64,000 nt of DNA from Bacteroidetes bacterium GWF2_38_335 (GCA_001769535.1 MEOH01000026.1:358413-422412); one strand, 5' to 3'; counted from the first letter of the stretch, positions 46,165 through 56,108 are shown. A program made the numbers and translations. The notes: generated from the sequence alone by a model not told the origin.

Positions 46165-49100
46165 TTATCTGATGATCGTTATCAATCCGTTTATCGGTTC
46201 GTCATCATTCATTTTTAAAATGTAAACGTAGGCGCCAAACGGACAATCAGATCCGTTATAAGTGCCATCCCATCTTTTTGAAACATCTAAATATTCAGAT
46301 CCTGTTCCTTTAAAACTGAAAATCAACTGTCCCCAACGATTAAAAACTTCAATCTCAAGATTTCCAATAAGCTCGGAATGGGCAATTTCCCATGTGTCAT
46401 TTATTCCGTCACTATTTGGTGTAAACACATCCGGAATTTCGATACAGGTTGAAACTGAACCTTCTGAGGTCATTTCCAGAGTATCAACAACCAGACAACC
46501 ATTTAAATCTGTAACAGTAACAAAATAAATACCAGTGGTTGCATTGGAAAGGTCCTCATTTGTAGTACTGTTTGACCACAAAGTTGAATAGGTTCCGGTT
46601 CCTCCGGTTACTGCAATATCAATACTTCCGTCTGATGTCCCGGGGCAGGTTTCGGGATCGATAACCAATACCTGCAACTGAAGTGCTTCGGGCTCAGTAA
46701 GCGTTGATGAGCCGGTGGTTGCACAACCATTGCCATCTGTTACAGTAAAATTGTATAAGCCGGCGTTGATATCAGGTAAAACTGAGCTTGTACTGCCGTC
46801 GGACCAAAAATAAATATACGGAGGTGTTCCTCCGGATACATCCAATGTAATTGATCCTGTACCATCAAAACATTGGATCTCATCAACGGTAGTCAGCGTT
46901 TCAAGTGCAGCAGCGGGTTGGGTAACCTGAATATTGTTTCTGACAAGGTCACAGCCATTTACATCGCTTACAGTTACCGAATATCCTCCGGCAGCAAGGT
47001 CAGTAATAGCGACACCGGTTCCTGAAGGATACCAGTTATAGATATAACCGGGCGTTCCTCCAGTTGCAAAAACTTCAATGCTTCCTGTATTTTCACCATA
47101 ACATAACACACTTGCAATAATAACAGAATCAAAATACATGCTATCAGGTTCAGTAATTAAAACATCATTTAGAAACGCCTGACAATTATTATCATCCTCG
47201 ATTACCAAATCATAACTTCCGGCATATAATCCATAGAAAAGATTTGTGGGTGCAAATGTTGATCCGCCGTCAATACTGAATTGGGTAGCTGTTGATGAAT
47301 AGATGGTAATCTGACCCGAGTTATCTCCGAAACATTTGGCACCAACAATAGTCACGCTGTCAATGGCAGCACCCGAAACATTTGACACGATTGAAGAAAC
47401 CGATTCAGAACATCCCGAAGCATCTAAAACTACAACTGGATAGGTTCCAGCCATCAATCCGGTAAATGTGCCGTTATCCTGGTAAGTTGCTCCGCCATCA
47501 ATTGAATATTGCACTGAGCTTCCTCCGGTTGCAGTAATAACCAGACTACCATTTGGTGAAACACAATCTGTTACGTCGGTAGAAACCACTGAAGTGATAG
47601 TCGGGGCAGGCTTAAGAGTCAGGGTAAGTTCAAATATGCTGTCGCAGCCAAATTCCGTTTCAAGAGTAACTGTATGAAGGCCGGCGGTACTAAAAAAAGT
47701 ACCATGGTAATTGATACTGTCGCCGTCACAAACAGAATCTTCTTCAGCGGTAAAGTAGGTAGGATGGAAATTCAGAAAAATAAAATCTGACACAGTCGCA
47801 CAGGGTCCTGTGGCCGTCAGAGTCAAAGTTACAAATCCGGTAACAATATCTGCCCCGCTTGGCGTATAGGTTGGAGTCAGAGTTGTTTCACCGGTAAATG
47901 ATCCTGTACCGCTTGTGGTCCATGAACATGCAGTTGCACTTCCGCCATAGGAGGCTCCGGAAACAGTATAAGTTTCGCCATTGCACACCACACCATTTGC
48001 TCCGGCTTCAACAATTGCAACCGGAATAACAGTAATCACATGAGTTTCTGTACTAACACAGGTACCGCCTGATCCTACGGAATAGGTAACATTATAATCG
48101 CCCGACAATCCGCTTGGATGGAAAGCCCCCGACCAAACACCTGTTCCTGACCATGTTCCTCCGGTATTACCGGTAACAAATGGTGCCAGAGTAACATTTC
48201 CGTCGGATGCGCAAATGGTTCCGGGTGAAGTCCAGGCAGCACTAAACGGATTTAACACCGTAACAACCTGATCCATACATCCAGAACAACCAGCCTCATT
48301 ATCAAAGCAATAAGTGATGGTATGGACTCCGGGTCCGGCTACTGCCGGATTAAAAATTGCAGCACCCCAATCGGTGGTGGCTGTAATTCCGGCTCCGGTT
48401 GCCGTCCAGGACGAGCTCCCTGCCGGAACATAAGGTCCGCGCGTTATCCAACCTGTAGATCCAACAGGATAAACGTAAGTATCGTAAACTGTTCCGTTTC
48501 CATCATAAACAACAAGCTCAATTCCTCCGTCGCCATAGGATTCATAAATCTCAGTGGTATAGGTTTCTGAAGGGCTCATTAATGGTCCGGTTGCATATAC
48601 GGTCAAAACTTCATTGACATTTAGAACAAGATCTTCATAAAGCAAAGAAGATGTGCTTGATTCCCAAATACGACATCCGTTTTCGGTGCCATAATCATCG
48701 GTACTGTATTGAAAAAGAATGGACGGATAAATTGCACCGTTTGCAACAGCTGAATCATTTGCATACATGGTTACCGCTGCGGAATTGCAGTTTAGGGTTG
48801 CGGGCAGACCGTTAAATCCAATGGTTGGGCAAGGAGGATCAGAAAATGTGAGACTCCAGTTTGTTAAAGACCCGCCATCGAATAAGGCATCATCATAAAT
48901 ATGAAGACGCCATACAGCGTTGGGATATAAACCGGTTGGCAGTGAGCCGCATTCTGGAATAAAATTTCCGGTATAAGGAGCTGCACCGGCGGTAATGCTT
49001 GTTCCAGCCGTATTGGTAAAACAGGTACCGGTGTAATTTGCACCACCCTGATCAGTTGAAAGTTCATATTCATTTCCAAGAGGGTCAACAAGGTAAATAT

Positions 49101-49296
49101 CAAGATCGGCATTGAAACCATGCGAAATATTGACACAAACACTTGTCAGCACATCAGTGCCTCCCAGTCCGGAAACAGTAAGATCAAAATAGGTATCACT
49201 CCAGTCGGGGATTGATCCGCCACCGCCTGTAAAAGTTTGTCCGATTGACAGCAGGTTCATTAACCCGGCAATCATAAGCAATGTAATTTTTTTCAT
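46165..49296 (-). CDS. surface adhesin with P-domain, SprB repeats and T9SS type B sorting domain
   Basis: 1043 residues. After a signal peptide, residues about 25-150 form a P/proprotein-convertase-like domain (ISHGFNADLDIYLVDPLGNEYEL ... WRLHIYDDALFDGGSLTNWSLTF). The middle has Cys-rich beta-sandwich modules, and the C-terminal part contains at least five SprB-type repeats (VLCYGENTGSIEVFATGGTPGYIYNWYPSG; IQCFDGTGSITLDVSGGTPPYIYFWSDG). The end is the type B sorting domain (VFTPNSDGINDTWEI, VFNRWGQLIF, GSDCPFGAYVYILKMN). Role: surface adhesion via T9SS. The P-domain is usually found with a peptidase, but none is visible here. Downstream of a small secreted-protein gene. Confidence 0.9.
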   Translation of the reverse strand: MKKITLLMIAGLMNLLSIGQTFTGGGGSIPDWSDTYFDLTVSGLGGTDVLTSVCVNISHGFNADLDIYLVDPLGNEYELSTDQGGANYTGTCFTNTAGTSITAGAAPYTGNFIPECGSLPTGLYPNAVWRLHIYDDALFDGGSLTNWSLTFSDPPCPTIGFNGLPATLNCNSAAVTMYANDSAVANGAIYPSILFQYSTDDYGTENGCRIWESSTSSLLYEDLVLNVNEVLTVYATGPLMSPSETYTTEIYESYGDGGIELVVYDGNGTVYDTYVYPVGSTGWITRGPYVPAGSSSWTATGAGITATTDWGAAIFNPAVAGPGVHTITYCFDNEAGCSGCMDQVVTVLNPFSAAWTSPGTICASDGNVTLAPFVTGNTGGTWSGTGVWSGAFHPSGLSGDYNVTYSVGSGGTCVSTETHVITVIPVAIVEAGANGVVCNGETYTVSGASYGGSATACSWTTSGTGSFTGETTLTPTYTPSGADIVTGFVTLTLTATGPCATVSDFIFLNFHPTYFTAEEDSVCDGDSINYHGTFFSTAGLHTVTLETEFGCDSIFELTLTLKPAPTITSVVSTDVTDCVSPNGSLVITATGGSSVQYSIDGGATYQDNGTFTGLMAGTYPVVVLDASGCSESVSSIVSNVSGAAIDSVTIVGAKCFGDNSGQITIYSSTATQFSIDGGSTFAPTNLFYGLYAGSYDLVIEDDNNCQAFLNDVLITEPDSMYFDSVIIASVLCYGENTGSIEVFATGGTPGYIYNWYPSGTGVAITDLAAGGYSVTVSDVNGCDLVRNNIQVTQPAAALETLTTVDEIQCFDGTGSITLDVSGGTPPYIYFWSDGSTSSVLPDINAGLYNFTVTDGNGCATTGSSTLTEPEALQLQVLVIDPETCPGTSDGSIDIAVTGGTGTYSTLWSNSTTNEDLSNATTGIYFVTVTDLNGCLVVDTLEMTSEGSVSTCIEIPDVFTPNSDGINDTWEIAHSELIGNLEIEVFNRWGQLIFSFKGTGSEYLDVSKRWDGTYNGSDCPFGAYVYILKMNDDEPINGLITIIR

Positions 49297-49313
49297 GGCT
49301 ATAATTTTTAGGG

Positions 49314-49649
49314 TTAAAGATTAAGGTGCTTTATTTTCTCAAACTCTTCAGGATGTTCCTTTATCCACAATTGCTTGGCCTGATAGTAATTTTCCTCATC
49401 ATGTTTGGGGTCTCCGGTATCAATGTACTTTGGAAATGAGACAGGAATTTCAATACGGGTTTCTTTAACATTATAATTAATATTCCCCTCACTATCAAGG
49501 TTTTTCTGCAATTCGACCTTTACTTGTGTTTTTGCGACTGTTTTTTCAACAGGATTTTCTTTGGTTCCGTTTTGATTACCGGTCCTTGTCTGGGCCTGAC
49601 ACAAACTAACACCCAAAACAAATAAAAAGGCTGTAAATAGTATTCTCAT
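49314..49649 (-). CDS. small secreted protein of unknown function
   Basis: 111 residues with a signal peptide (ILFTAFLFVLGVSLCQAQ). The mature part is hydrophilic (NVKETRIEIPVSFPKYIDTGDPKHDEENYYQAKQLWIKEHPEEF). It precedes the adhesin by 17 bp, so it is probably co-transcribed with it. No family is recognised. Confidence 0.65.
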   Translation of the reverse strand: MRILFTAFLFVLGVSLCQAQTRTGNQNGTKENPVEKTVAKTQVKVELQKNLDSEGNINYNVKETRIEIPVSFPKYIDTGDPKHDEENYYQAKQLWIKEHPEEFEKIKHLNL

Positions 49650-49802
49650 ATTCTGTCTATAAAAGGTTTGTTTTATGTTGCTTTTTTACAAAACAATACA
49701 AGATATAAACAAAAAATCAATTCTTTTTATGAATTTGACAAACTAATAATTTAAGAGGATGATTTGAAAAAACGGATGGTTGAATTAACAGAGTAATACT
49801 AA

Positions 49803-49976
49803 TTATTTGTTAGTCACTTTTCTGTCTTTTCTGATCACTTTTAAAGAATCCTTTTCTTCCCAGACTTTAACCATCTTGTCTTTTTCTTCAATTACAGTAA
49901 CATTTTTCTGGCAACTCACCACAATAATGATGAGACCAAAAAACAGAGGAAACAGAAACTTTGATATTTTATTCAT
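49803..49976 (-). CDS. very small lipoprotein
   Basis: 57 residues from the ATG at 49976, with lipobox IVVSCQK and a Lys/Glu-rich tail (VIEEKDKMVKVWEEKDSLKVIRKDRKVTNK). The longer frame start (50012) is rejected because it overlaps the upstream gene by 44 bp and adds a Lys-rich prefix to the signal peptide. It overlaps the upstream gene by 8 bp, which suggests coupling. Confidence 0.55.
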   Translation of the reverse strand: MNKISKFLFPLFFGLIIIVVSCQKNVTVIEEKDKMVKVWEEKDSLKVIRKDRKVTNK

Positions 49977-50256
49977 TTTCTTCAACTTCTTTAAAATCAT
50001 ATTCTGATGCATCTTTTAAACTAACAATAAAAACGGAATCCTTTATCAGGTAATCAATATCCTCGGCTTTGAACCATCCTCCACCCTTTAGTTCTTTCGG
50101 AAATTTTACCTGAGAATCGTCAATATAAAAGTTCATCCCGAGTGCCGGAACAAAATTCAGTTCCACAAAATAATCTTCAATATCCTCGCTGATGTAGGTC
50201 CTGAATTCAAATAACACAGCGTAAGTCTGCATAAATACAGTTTCTTTTTTTGCCAT
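49969..50256 (-). CDS. small conserved hypothetical protein
   Basis: 95 residues, no signal peptide, acidic. Strand-rich pattern (YAVLFEFRTYISEDIEDYFVELNFVPALGMNFYIDDSQV ... DYLIKDSVFIVSLKDASEYDF). No domain is recognised. First gene in a probable four-gene minus-strand unit with the lipoprotein, the secreted protein and the adhesin. Confidence 0.5.
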   Translation of the reverse strand: MAKKETVFMQTYAVLFEFRTYISEDIEDYFVELNFVPALGMNFYIDDSQVKFPKELKGGGWFKAEDIDYLIKDSVFIVSLKDASEYDFKEVEENE

Positions 50257-50408
50257 TGGATATGTTTTAATAATAAATTACCCGGCAATGGACTCCGGAT
50301 CAATTTTATAAAAATAGTCAATATTTATACTCATAATTAGTCCGGCATATAATAGAATTAACTGTTTTATTAACAGGTATTTTATTATCTTTATAAAAAA
50401 AAAGAATC

Positions 50409-51524
50409 ATGGTTCAATTTGCAACTATCTTACTTTCAATTATTTTAGGAATATCCTGGATGAATCATCCGGTCAAAACGCACACCCCTTCACCGCAAAA
50501 AGAAATCGTTGATACCACAATGGTATTTAAGGAAACAGGAGGAAGAATGGATTGGTGTTTCAAAACTAACCGGATTGTAATGGACATGCCGGCAGGGAAA
50601 ACTACCGATATTTATTCGATGGATGAGAACGGACTGGATACCATAAATCTTACCCGTGAAATGATCGGACAAGAGCTTTGCGGACAGAAAATTGAAAAAT
50701 ACCACCAAAAAGGTCATCCTGTTTGGCATCCTGATGGAACTTATATTGTTTTTCAGGTTATGAATGAACATGTTTCAAATCCGCCTAAAATGACCGAATA
50801 CATTACATTCGGAGGTAATTATGATCTTTGGATAATGAAATCAGACGGCAGTTTAAAACAAAAACTCACTGAAAACCCAAAGGGTTATGGCATTCTTCAT
50901 GCCCGGTTTTCGAAAGACGGTAATAAACTAATGTGGGGTGAATGTTTTAACAGCAGCAGTGATTCAAGTATTTTTGGCTCGTGGCATATTGTGGTAGCAA
51001 ATCTTGAATATTCTGAAAATGGAGAGGTGAAAATTAAAGATTCCTTCAAGTTGCAGCCCGGTGGAGAAAAATTTTACGAAACCAATGAATTTTCAGCAGA
51101 TGGTAAAACCATTTATTTCAGCAGCAACATTGACTCTCATAAAAAATCTGTTAATCTTTATAACTGGAACACCGAATCAAAAAAACTAACTAAAATATCT
51201 GAAAAACCTGAAGTTTGGGAAGAAATGATGCTCTATTCACCAACTGAAAAAGACACCTATGCCTTTATTTCCACAAGGTTTTTTAAATGGAAGCCAGGAA
51301 TGGGTTATATGACTTTGCGAACAGAATTGTTCCTGAATAAAAGCGGAAAAGTTCACCGCTTGACTTACAACAATGCTGCAGAGAAAAAAAATAAACTTTC
51401 AAAACTGCATTATTTTATAGGAGATTACTGCTGGGGACCTGATGGCAAGACATTATTGGTGCTTTATTACGGATTTCAGATTGGAAAATTTGAAACTAAA
51501 GTTGTGAAAATAAAACTCAATTAA
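50409..51524 (+). CDS. PD40-type beta-propeller secreted protein
   Basis: 371 residues with a short signal segment (ATILLSIILGISWM). Repeats such as GHPVWHPDGTYIVFQVMN, HARFSKDGNKLMWGE, NEFSADGKTIYFSSN and WGPDGKTLLVLYYG are WD40-like/TolB-type beta-propeller blades (PD40). These bind partners or ligands in the periplasm; function unknown. A TATCTTTA box (50386-50393) near the start may be the promoter. Confidence 0.75.
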   Translation: MVQFATILLSIILGISWMNHPVKTHTPSPQKEIVDTTMVFKETGGRMDWCFKTNRIVMDMPAGKTTDIYSMDENGLDTINLTREMIGQELCGQKIEKYHQKGHPVWHPDGTYIVFQVMNEHVSNPPKMTEYITFGGNYDLWIMKSDGSLKQKLTENPKGYGILHARFSKDGNKLMWGECFNSSSDSSIFGSWHIVVANLEYSENGEVKIKDSFKLQPGGEKFYETNEFSADGKTIYFSSNIDSHKKSVNLYNWNTESKKLTKISEKPEVWEEMMLYSPTEKDTYAFISTRFFKWKPGMGYMTLRTELFLNKSGKVHRLTYNNAAEKKNKLSKLHYFIGDYCWGPDGKTLLVLYYGFQIGKFETKVVKIKLN

Positions 51525-51576
51525 TTTCATTCGGCACAGCATTGGTCTAAGATAAAAAAAGGCAGCTCATTACTGG

Positions 51577-52842
51577 CTAAACTTCCCCAATAAATTCATA
51601 TCCACCCTCTTCAATCTTTTTTGCTACGTTAATCATATCAATATTTTCTCCGGTTAAAACAGCTTCACCGTTTGAAAGATCTATCCTGACATCACGGATA
51701 TCCTTGACTCCCAAAAGGATCTTTTCAACATTCATCCTGCAGTGATTGCAGGTCATTCCTCCGATTTTAATAATTCTTGAATTCATATCTTTTTTAGTTT
51801 TTCTTTTTGGTAAATATTTTCTGAGTAAAGCAAAGGCAATCAGCAAGGAAAAGACAATAGTCGAAGACAACTGTAACCAATAGGGAATAATCTGGTGTTC
51901 ATGATGGGCATGGTGCATAGGCATCATTGCTTCGGTAAAAAAACCTTTCGGAAAGGCATAATCAATTATTAATCCCGAAATTATAGCCCCAGCCATTATT
52001 GAAAATAGATATACAAACAGCGTTTTTCGCCCAAGTGTTTTGCCTATAACTGTTATGGTAGCAATGTTGGTTGCTGGTCCGGCCATTAAAAAAACCAGCG
52101 CTGCACCCGGCGACAACCCCTTAGCAATCAGTACTGCAGCTATGGGAACCGACCCGGTTGCACAAACATACAAAGGCACTGAAACAAGTAAAATAATAAT
52201 CATGCTCAGCAAATCATTCCCAATGAAATTTGTGAAAAAATCATCCGGAACCAGAACTGAAATAAGGGCTGCAGCGAGCAATCCGATGAGCAGCCATTTA
52301 GCAATATCCCTAAAAAAATCAATGAACGCATATCTGAAAATTTCAGTGAAAATATTTTTCCTTTTTTTGTTTTCTTTCTGATCACTGACATCACAGGCAC
52401 AATCAATTTCATCTACCGTTTTCTTTTCTCCTTTATCTGTGAAATTTGCCAAAATTCCGCCTCCAATACCTGTAATGAAAGCAATAAGCGGACGGGCAAT
52501 TGTAAAAGGCAGTCCCATCATCGAATAGGTGACCATTATTGAATCCACGCCTGTTTGCGGAGTAGATATCAGAAACGAAACCGTTGCCCCCCGAGAGGCT
52601 CCTTCACGATAAAATGAAATCCCTGTTGGAATAACACCACAGGAACAAAGAGGTAAAGGCACGCCAAGTAAAGAAGCATACAAAACTGACTTAAAATTTT
52701 TCTTTCCAAGCCACTTTTTAATTCTATCTTTTTTGATGGTTACATGTAAAATACCAGCTATGAGAAAACCAAACAGAATGTATACCGACATTTCATTTGT
52801 TAAAACCAGTAAATCGTTAAAATATTTCACCAAAAAATCCAT
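51577..52842 (-). CDS. SO_0444-family Cu/Zn efflux permease fused to HMA domain
   Basis: The ATG at 52842 (MDFLVKYFNDLLV) is chosen since the -7 box (52847-52854) lies just upstream. 421 residues: about nine membrane helices with GVPLPLCSCGVIPTG, the signature of this DUF318/permease family, a Cys-rich loop (IDCACDVS), a His-rich loop (MHHAHHEHQ), and a C-terminal HMA domain (KIGGMTCNHCRMNVEKIL). Family members export Cu or Zn. The HMA domain with CxxC offers a metal-capture site on the same chain. Predicted leaderless start. Confidence 0.88.
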   Translation of the reverse strand: MDFLVKYFNDLLVLTNEMSVYILFGFLIAGILHVTIKKDRIKKWLGKKNFKSVLYASLLGVPLPLCSCGVIPTGISFYREGASRGATVSFLISTPQTGVDSIMVTYSMMGLPFTIARPLIAFITGIGGGILANFTDKGEKKTVDEIDCACDVSDQKENKKRKNIFTEIFRYAFIDFFRDIAKWLLIGLLAAALISVLVPDDFFTNFIGNDLLSMIIILLVSVPLYVCATGSVPIAAVLIAKGLSPGAALVFLMAGPATNIATITVIGKTLGRKTLFVYLFSIMAGAIISGLIIDYAFPKGFFTEAMMPMHHAHHEHQIIPYWLQLSSTIVFSLLIAFALLRKYLPKRKTKKDMNSRIIKIGGMTCNHCRMNVEKILLGVKDIRDVRIDLSNGEAVLTGENIDMINVAKKIEEGGYEFIGEV

Positions 52843-52846
52843 AATA

Positions 52847-52876
52847 CAAATATACGATAATTGTTTGTTGTTTAAA
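52847..52876 (-). promoter_or_regulatory. promoter of the Cu/Zn permease gene, probably leaderless
   Basis: On the minus strand TATATTTG (52854-52847) is an exact -7 match, with TTTA (52876-52873) 18 bp upstream as a weak -33. The -7 box ends only 4 bp before the ATG, so the transcript should begin at or next to it. Confidence 0.5.
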
Positions 52877-52990
52877 ATAATTCTAAATAATATCTTTTGA
52901 GCAAAAAAAAGCAACTTCAAATGAAATTGCTTCTTATACAGCTACGAAAACAGCTAAAAACGGTTTGTAAAATGATAACGGAAAAGTATA

Positions 52991-53021
52991 TTGATTATTA
53001 TAAAATAAAGATATAAATTTG
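52991..53021 (+). promoter_or_regulatory. promoter of the 53038 membrane protein gene
   Basis: TTGA at 52991-52994 (TTG core), a 19-bp spacer, TAAATTTG at 53014-53021; the ATG at 53038 is 16 bp further. Confidence 0.6.
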
Positions 53022-53037
53022 AATAAAAATACAAACC

Positions 53038-53460
53038 ATGGAAGAGTCAATCATAATTTTTGTTGTTATCGGCACGATCATATTTTCAATTGCCGTAATG
53101 CTTGTCACCATGAAATTTGTAGCAAAATTCGGATGGAAAAAGCTATCTGATAAATTTCCTTATGAAGGCTATTTTGAGGGATACAAGGCCGGACTGGTTT
53201 CTGTAAAAATACGCACGGCACAATATAATAATGCCATAAATTTGTATTTCGGGAAAGAGGGTATTTACTTAAAACCACTGAAAATATTCAGTTACTCGCA
53301 CCCTCCCGTGATGATTCCCATCAAAGATATTTTAGCAATGGACGGAGGATTCGAGAGAGTTTTAAATTCAGGCATTATTTATTTTCCGGAAATTGATGCC
53401 TTAATTACATTACCTCCCCGAATAATTGCCCGGCTAAAGGAAAAAACCGGAAACTTGTAA
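53038..53460 (+). CDS. membrane-anchored protein of unknown function
   Basis: 140 residues with one N-terminal transmembrane helix (IIIFVVIGTIIFSIAVMLVTM) and a compact cytoplasmic domain (VSVKIRTAQYNNAINLYFGKEGIYLKPLKIFSYSHPPVMIPIKDI) that looks like a small beta-barrel. No family is assigned. Confidence 0.65.
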   Translation: MEESIIIFVVIGTIIFSIAVMLVTMKFVAKFGWKKLSDKFPYEGYFEGYKAGLVSVKIRTAQYNNAINLYFGKEGIYLKPLKIFSYSHPPVMIPIKDILAMDGGFERVLNSGIIYFPEIDALITLPPRIIARLKEKTGNL

Positions 53461-53941
53461 GGGGGATATCTTAATTTTATTTTCAACTCATAACTTATAA
53501 CCCATAACCTATAACTCATAACCCATAACCCATAACCCATACTTCCAAACCCACTCATCCATTTCCGCCGGGATAATATTTTTTGTTTTTATGGCATTTC
53601 GGCCGGCGGTTTGGCTAATCTTATTATTATTCCCCGGCCGTTAGCCGGGGCTGAATTGATCTGGCCTTGCAGGCCGTGGGCTTTTTGTGATTTTTAGGAA
53701 TTAATAAAAACTTCTGGTTTCCCACTCCAAACCACAAACCAGAAACCCCAAACCCCAAACCCATAACTTATAACCCATAACCTATAACTCATAACCCATA
53801 ACCCAATTTCCGTCCCACATTCAACAAACATCTTTAGTGTAATTCATCCATAAATCAATTAACCATAAAAAAATAATTGCTTTCTTTGTGATAACAAGCA
53901 ACTTTTTCAGGATTTTTAAAGTCCTGATAATGTAAATTGAT
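53461..53941. repeat. composite three-hairpin element copy C flanked by cataaccc repeats
   Basis: Simple repeats of cataaccc/cataactc units at about 53488-53540 and 53757-53803 flank the element. CCGCCGG (53565-53571) pairs with CCGGCGG (53603-53609); CCCCGG...CCGGGG at 53632-53650; GGGCTGAATTGATCTGGCCT; GGCCT...AGGCC 53663-53675. Close to copy B (39.76-39.90 kb) in order, spacing and flanks. No gene. Confidence 0.85.
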
Positions 53942-56104
53942 ATGAAAAAAGGATTAATTGCAGTTTTCTGCTTAATAATTATTGCACTTCTTTTCCAGAA
54001 TTGCAAAAAAGAAGCCACATCTCCCTCATGGGATGTGGGCATCCTTGCTCCTATTATCAAAACTACGCTTTCGATTGATAATCTTGTAAATGATACGCTT
54101 ACCCAAACTGGGCCTGACAGTTTGATTTCCATTGTTTATAACAGCGAAATGTACACCATGGCACTCGATTCCATAATTGAATTGCCCGACACAACTATTC
54201 AATACACCATTAATCTTGAAAATCTTGATATTGGTAATTATGAGATCGTTTACAGAACCTCACTTGGCGATATTGCCAACCGCGATATGGAAGAAAACGG
54301 CCCTGGCAGTGACCTCTATGTAACCATAATGAATGCCCACAATTTCGGAATTCCGTCAACCATTGACCCAATTGACCAACAGGTTTATGAAAATATCAGT
54401 ATGGATGCAGGTGAATATTTCCAGACCATTACAATTGCTGAGGGCTTCATGGATATTGAAATGGACAATCAATTGCCCATGGATATTACTAATCTTATTT
54501 TCGAGTTAAAAAATACCGATGACGGCACCATTGTTTTTCAGGACACTTTTTATGTAATTCCTGCATTCACAACCATGACACGTACCAAATCACTTGCCGG
54601 ATTAACAATCGACGGTAATCTCACAGGTACTGTCAAGCTTGAAAGTCCGGGCACAGGCGGAAACGTAATTCTGGACACAGCCATGGCACTCACTTCAACC
54701 ATTACAATCCGGGATCTTGAAATTCTCAATGCCACTGCGGTTTTTCCGAATGAGGAAATGATTGACTTAAATGAAACTATAAATGTTGATCCGGGCGATC
54801 AGACTTTTCTTAACAGGGTTCTTGTGCGTGAAGGTTCAATAAATGTTACTGTTTTCAACACCATTGAGCAACCCATGCACTTTAATTTCACCTTATACAG
54901 CGCCACCCTGGATGGTGAATTTCTCGAAATCGAAGGCAATGTACCGGCTGCCTCGGGAACCACTCCGGGCAGTCTGCTCATCAATAAAAACCTGGCCGGA
55001 TATGACGTGAGTTTCAGGGGAATTGGCCCTTTTGAGATGATATGGGGCGACCTGAACGGCAACGAAATTATTGATGCAATCACAAGCAATTCATTGTATT
55101 ACAAGCTAACCGGAGGAATTGACTCAACCGGAGCAATGGTCACCATTGACCAAAACGACAGTATTTACCTGTATTGTCATTTCAGTTCTATTATTCCTGA
55201 TTACGCAAAAGGTTTTCTTGGCAATCATACAGCCGATGAAACAGGAGTCACAGATTTTGAAGTGGTAGAAGAACTGGAAGACACTTATATTAGTCTGGAT
55301 GATGTTAGAGTAACTCTAGAAATAGCCAGTCAGATTGGCGTACAGGCAGCAATATTTATCGACGAACTGGTATCGGTCAATAACCGGACCGGTGTGCAGG
55401 TGTCGCTGAGCGGACCGGTGTTGGGCGAGCCATTTATCATTTCAGCACCCGATGATCCGTATTCCACTTCAATAGATGTTATTCCATCAATCAGTTATAT
55501 CAATATAAATTCATCAAACTCAAACATTCATGAGTTGTTGGAAAACAAACCCGACCAGCTGTCCTATTCGGTAAGGGTTGAAACCAACTATGGAATTTTG
55601 CCAGAACCGGGCAGTTCAGGAACCGACTTTATTTACTACGGCGATGCCCTATCAGCCTCTCTGAATGTTGAAATTCCATTATCAGTAATAGCAAGCGGAC
55701 TTATCCTTGAAGACACAACCGATCTTGAATTAAATGCAGGAGATGTGGAAGATGTATTGGGAGGAAGATTGATTCTGATTGCAAACAATTATTTCCCATT
55801 TCAAGCCCAGGTTCAAATGTATCTCATGGACAGTCTTTATAACATCACAGATTCACTTTTTACAGAACCACAGTTGGTACAGGCCGGAATTATTAATTCT
55901 GAAACCGGGAAAGTCCACAATCCTGAAAAGTCAAAGCTTTATGTAGATGTCAGTAAAGAAAGACTTAACCGGATACTGGCTGCAAAAAAAGTGCGGATAA
56001 TATCAAATTTCTCCACCCAGCCCACCGATGAGCATGTAAAAATATTCAACTGGTATACACTTGAATTGAAGATAGTTGCTGATTTTAATTACAGAATAGA
56101 CTGA
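53942..56104 (+). CDS. large lipoprotein of unknown function
   Basis: 720 residues with a lipobox (LLFQNCKKE). The rest is strand-rich with repeated modules such as TTIQYTINLENLDIGNYEIVYRT and SSIIPDYAKGFLG; the pattern suggests a stacked beta-sandwich or beta-barrel-associated lipoprotein. No domain is recognised. The next gene starts 4 bp downstream, so it is probably the first gene of an envelope operon (53942-58655). Confidence 0.7.
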   Translation: MKKGLIAVFCLIIIALLFQNCKKEATSPSWDVGILAPIIKTTLSIDNLVNDTLTQTGPDSLISIVYNSEMYTMALDSIIELPDTTIQYTINLENLDIGNYEIVYRTSLGDIANRDMEENGPGSDLYVTIMNAHNFGIPSTIDPIDQQVYENISMDAGEYFQTITIAEGFMDIEMDNQLPMDITNLIFELKNTDDGTIVFQDTFYVIPAFTTMTRTKSLAGLTIDGNLTGTVKLESPGTGGNVILDTAMALTSTITIRDLEILNATAVFPNEEMIDLNETINVDPGDQTFLNRVLVREGSINVTVFNTIEQPMHFNFTLYSATLDGEFLEIEGNVPAASGTTPGSLLINKNLAGYDVSFRGIGPFEMIWGDLNGNEIIDAITSNSLYYKLTGGIDSTGAMVTIDQNDSIYLYCHFSSIIPDYAKGFLGNHTADETGVTDFEVVEELEDTYISLDDVRVTLEIASQIGVQAAIFIDELVSVNNRTGVQVSLSGPVLGEPFIISAPDDPYSTSIDVIPSISYININSSNSNIHELLENKPDQLSYSVRVETNYGILPEPGSSGTDFIYYGDALSASLNVEIPLSVIASGLILEDTTDLELNAGDVEDVLGGRLILIANNYFPFQAQVQMYLMDSLYNITDSLFTEPQLVQAGIINSETGKVHNPEKSKLYVDVSKERLNRILAAKKVRIISNFSTQPTDEHVKIFNWYTLELKIVADFNYRID

Positions 56105-56108
56105 TTTT

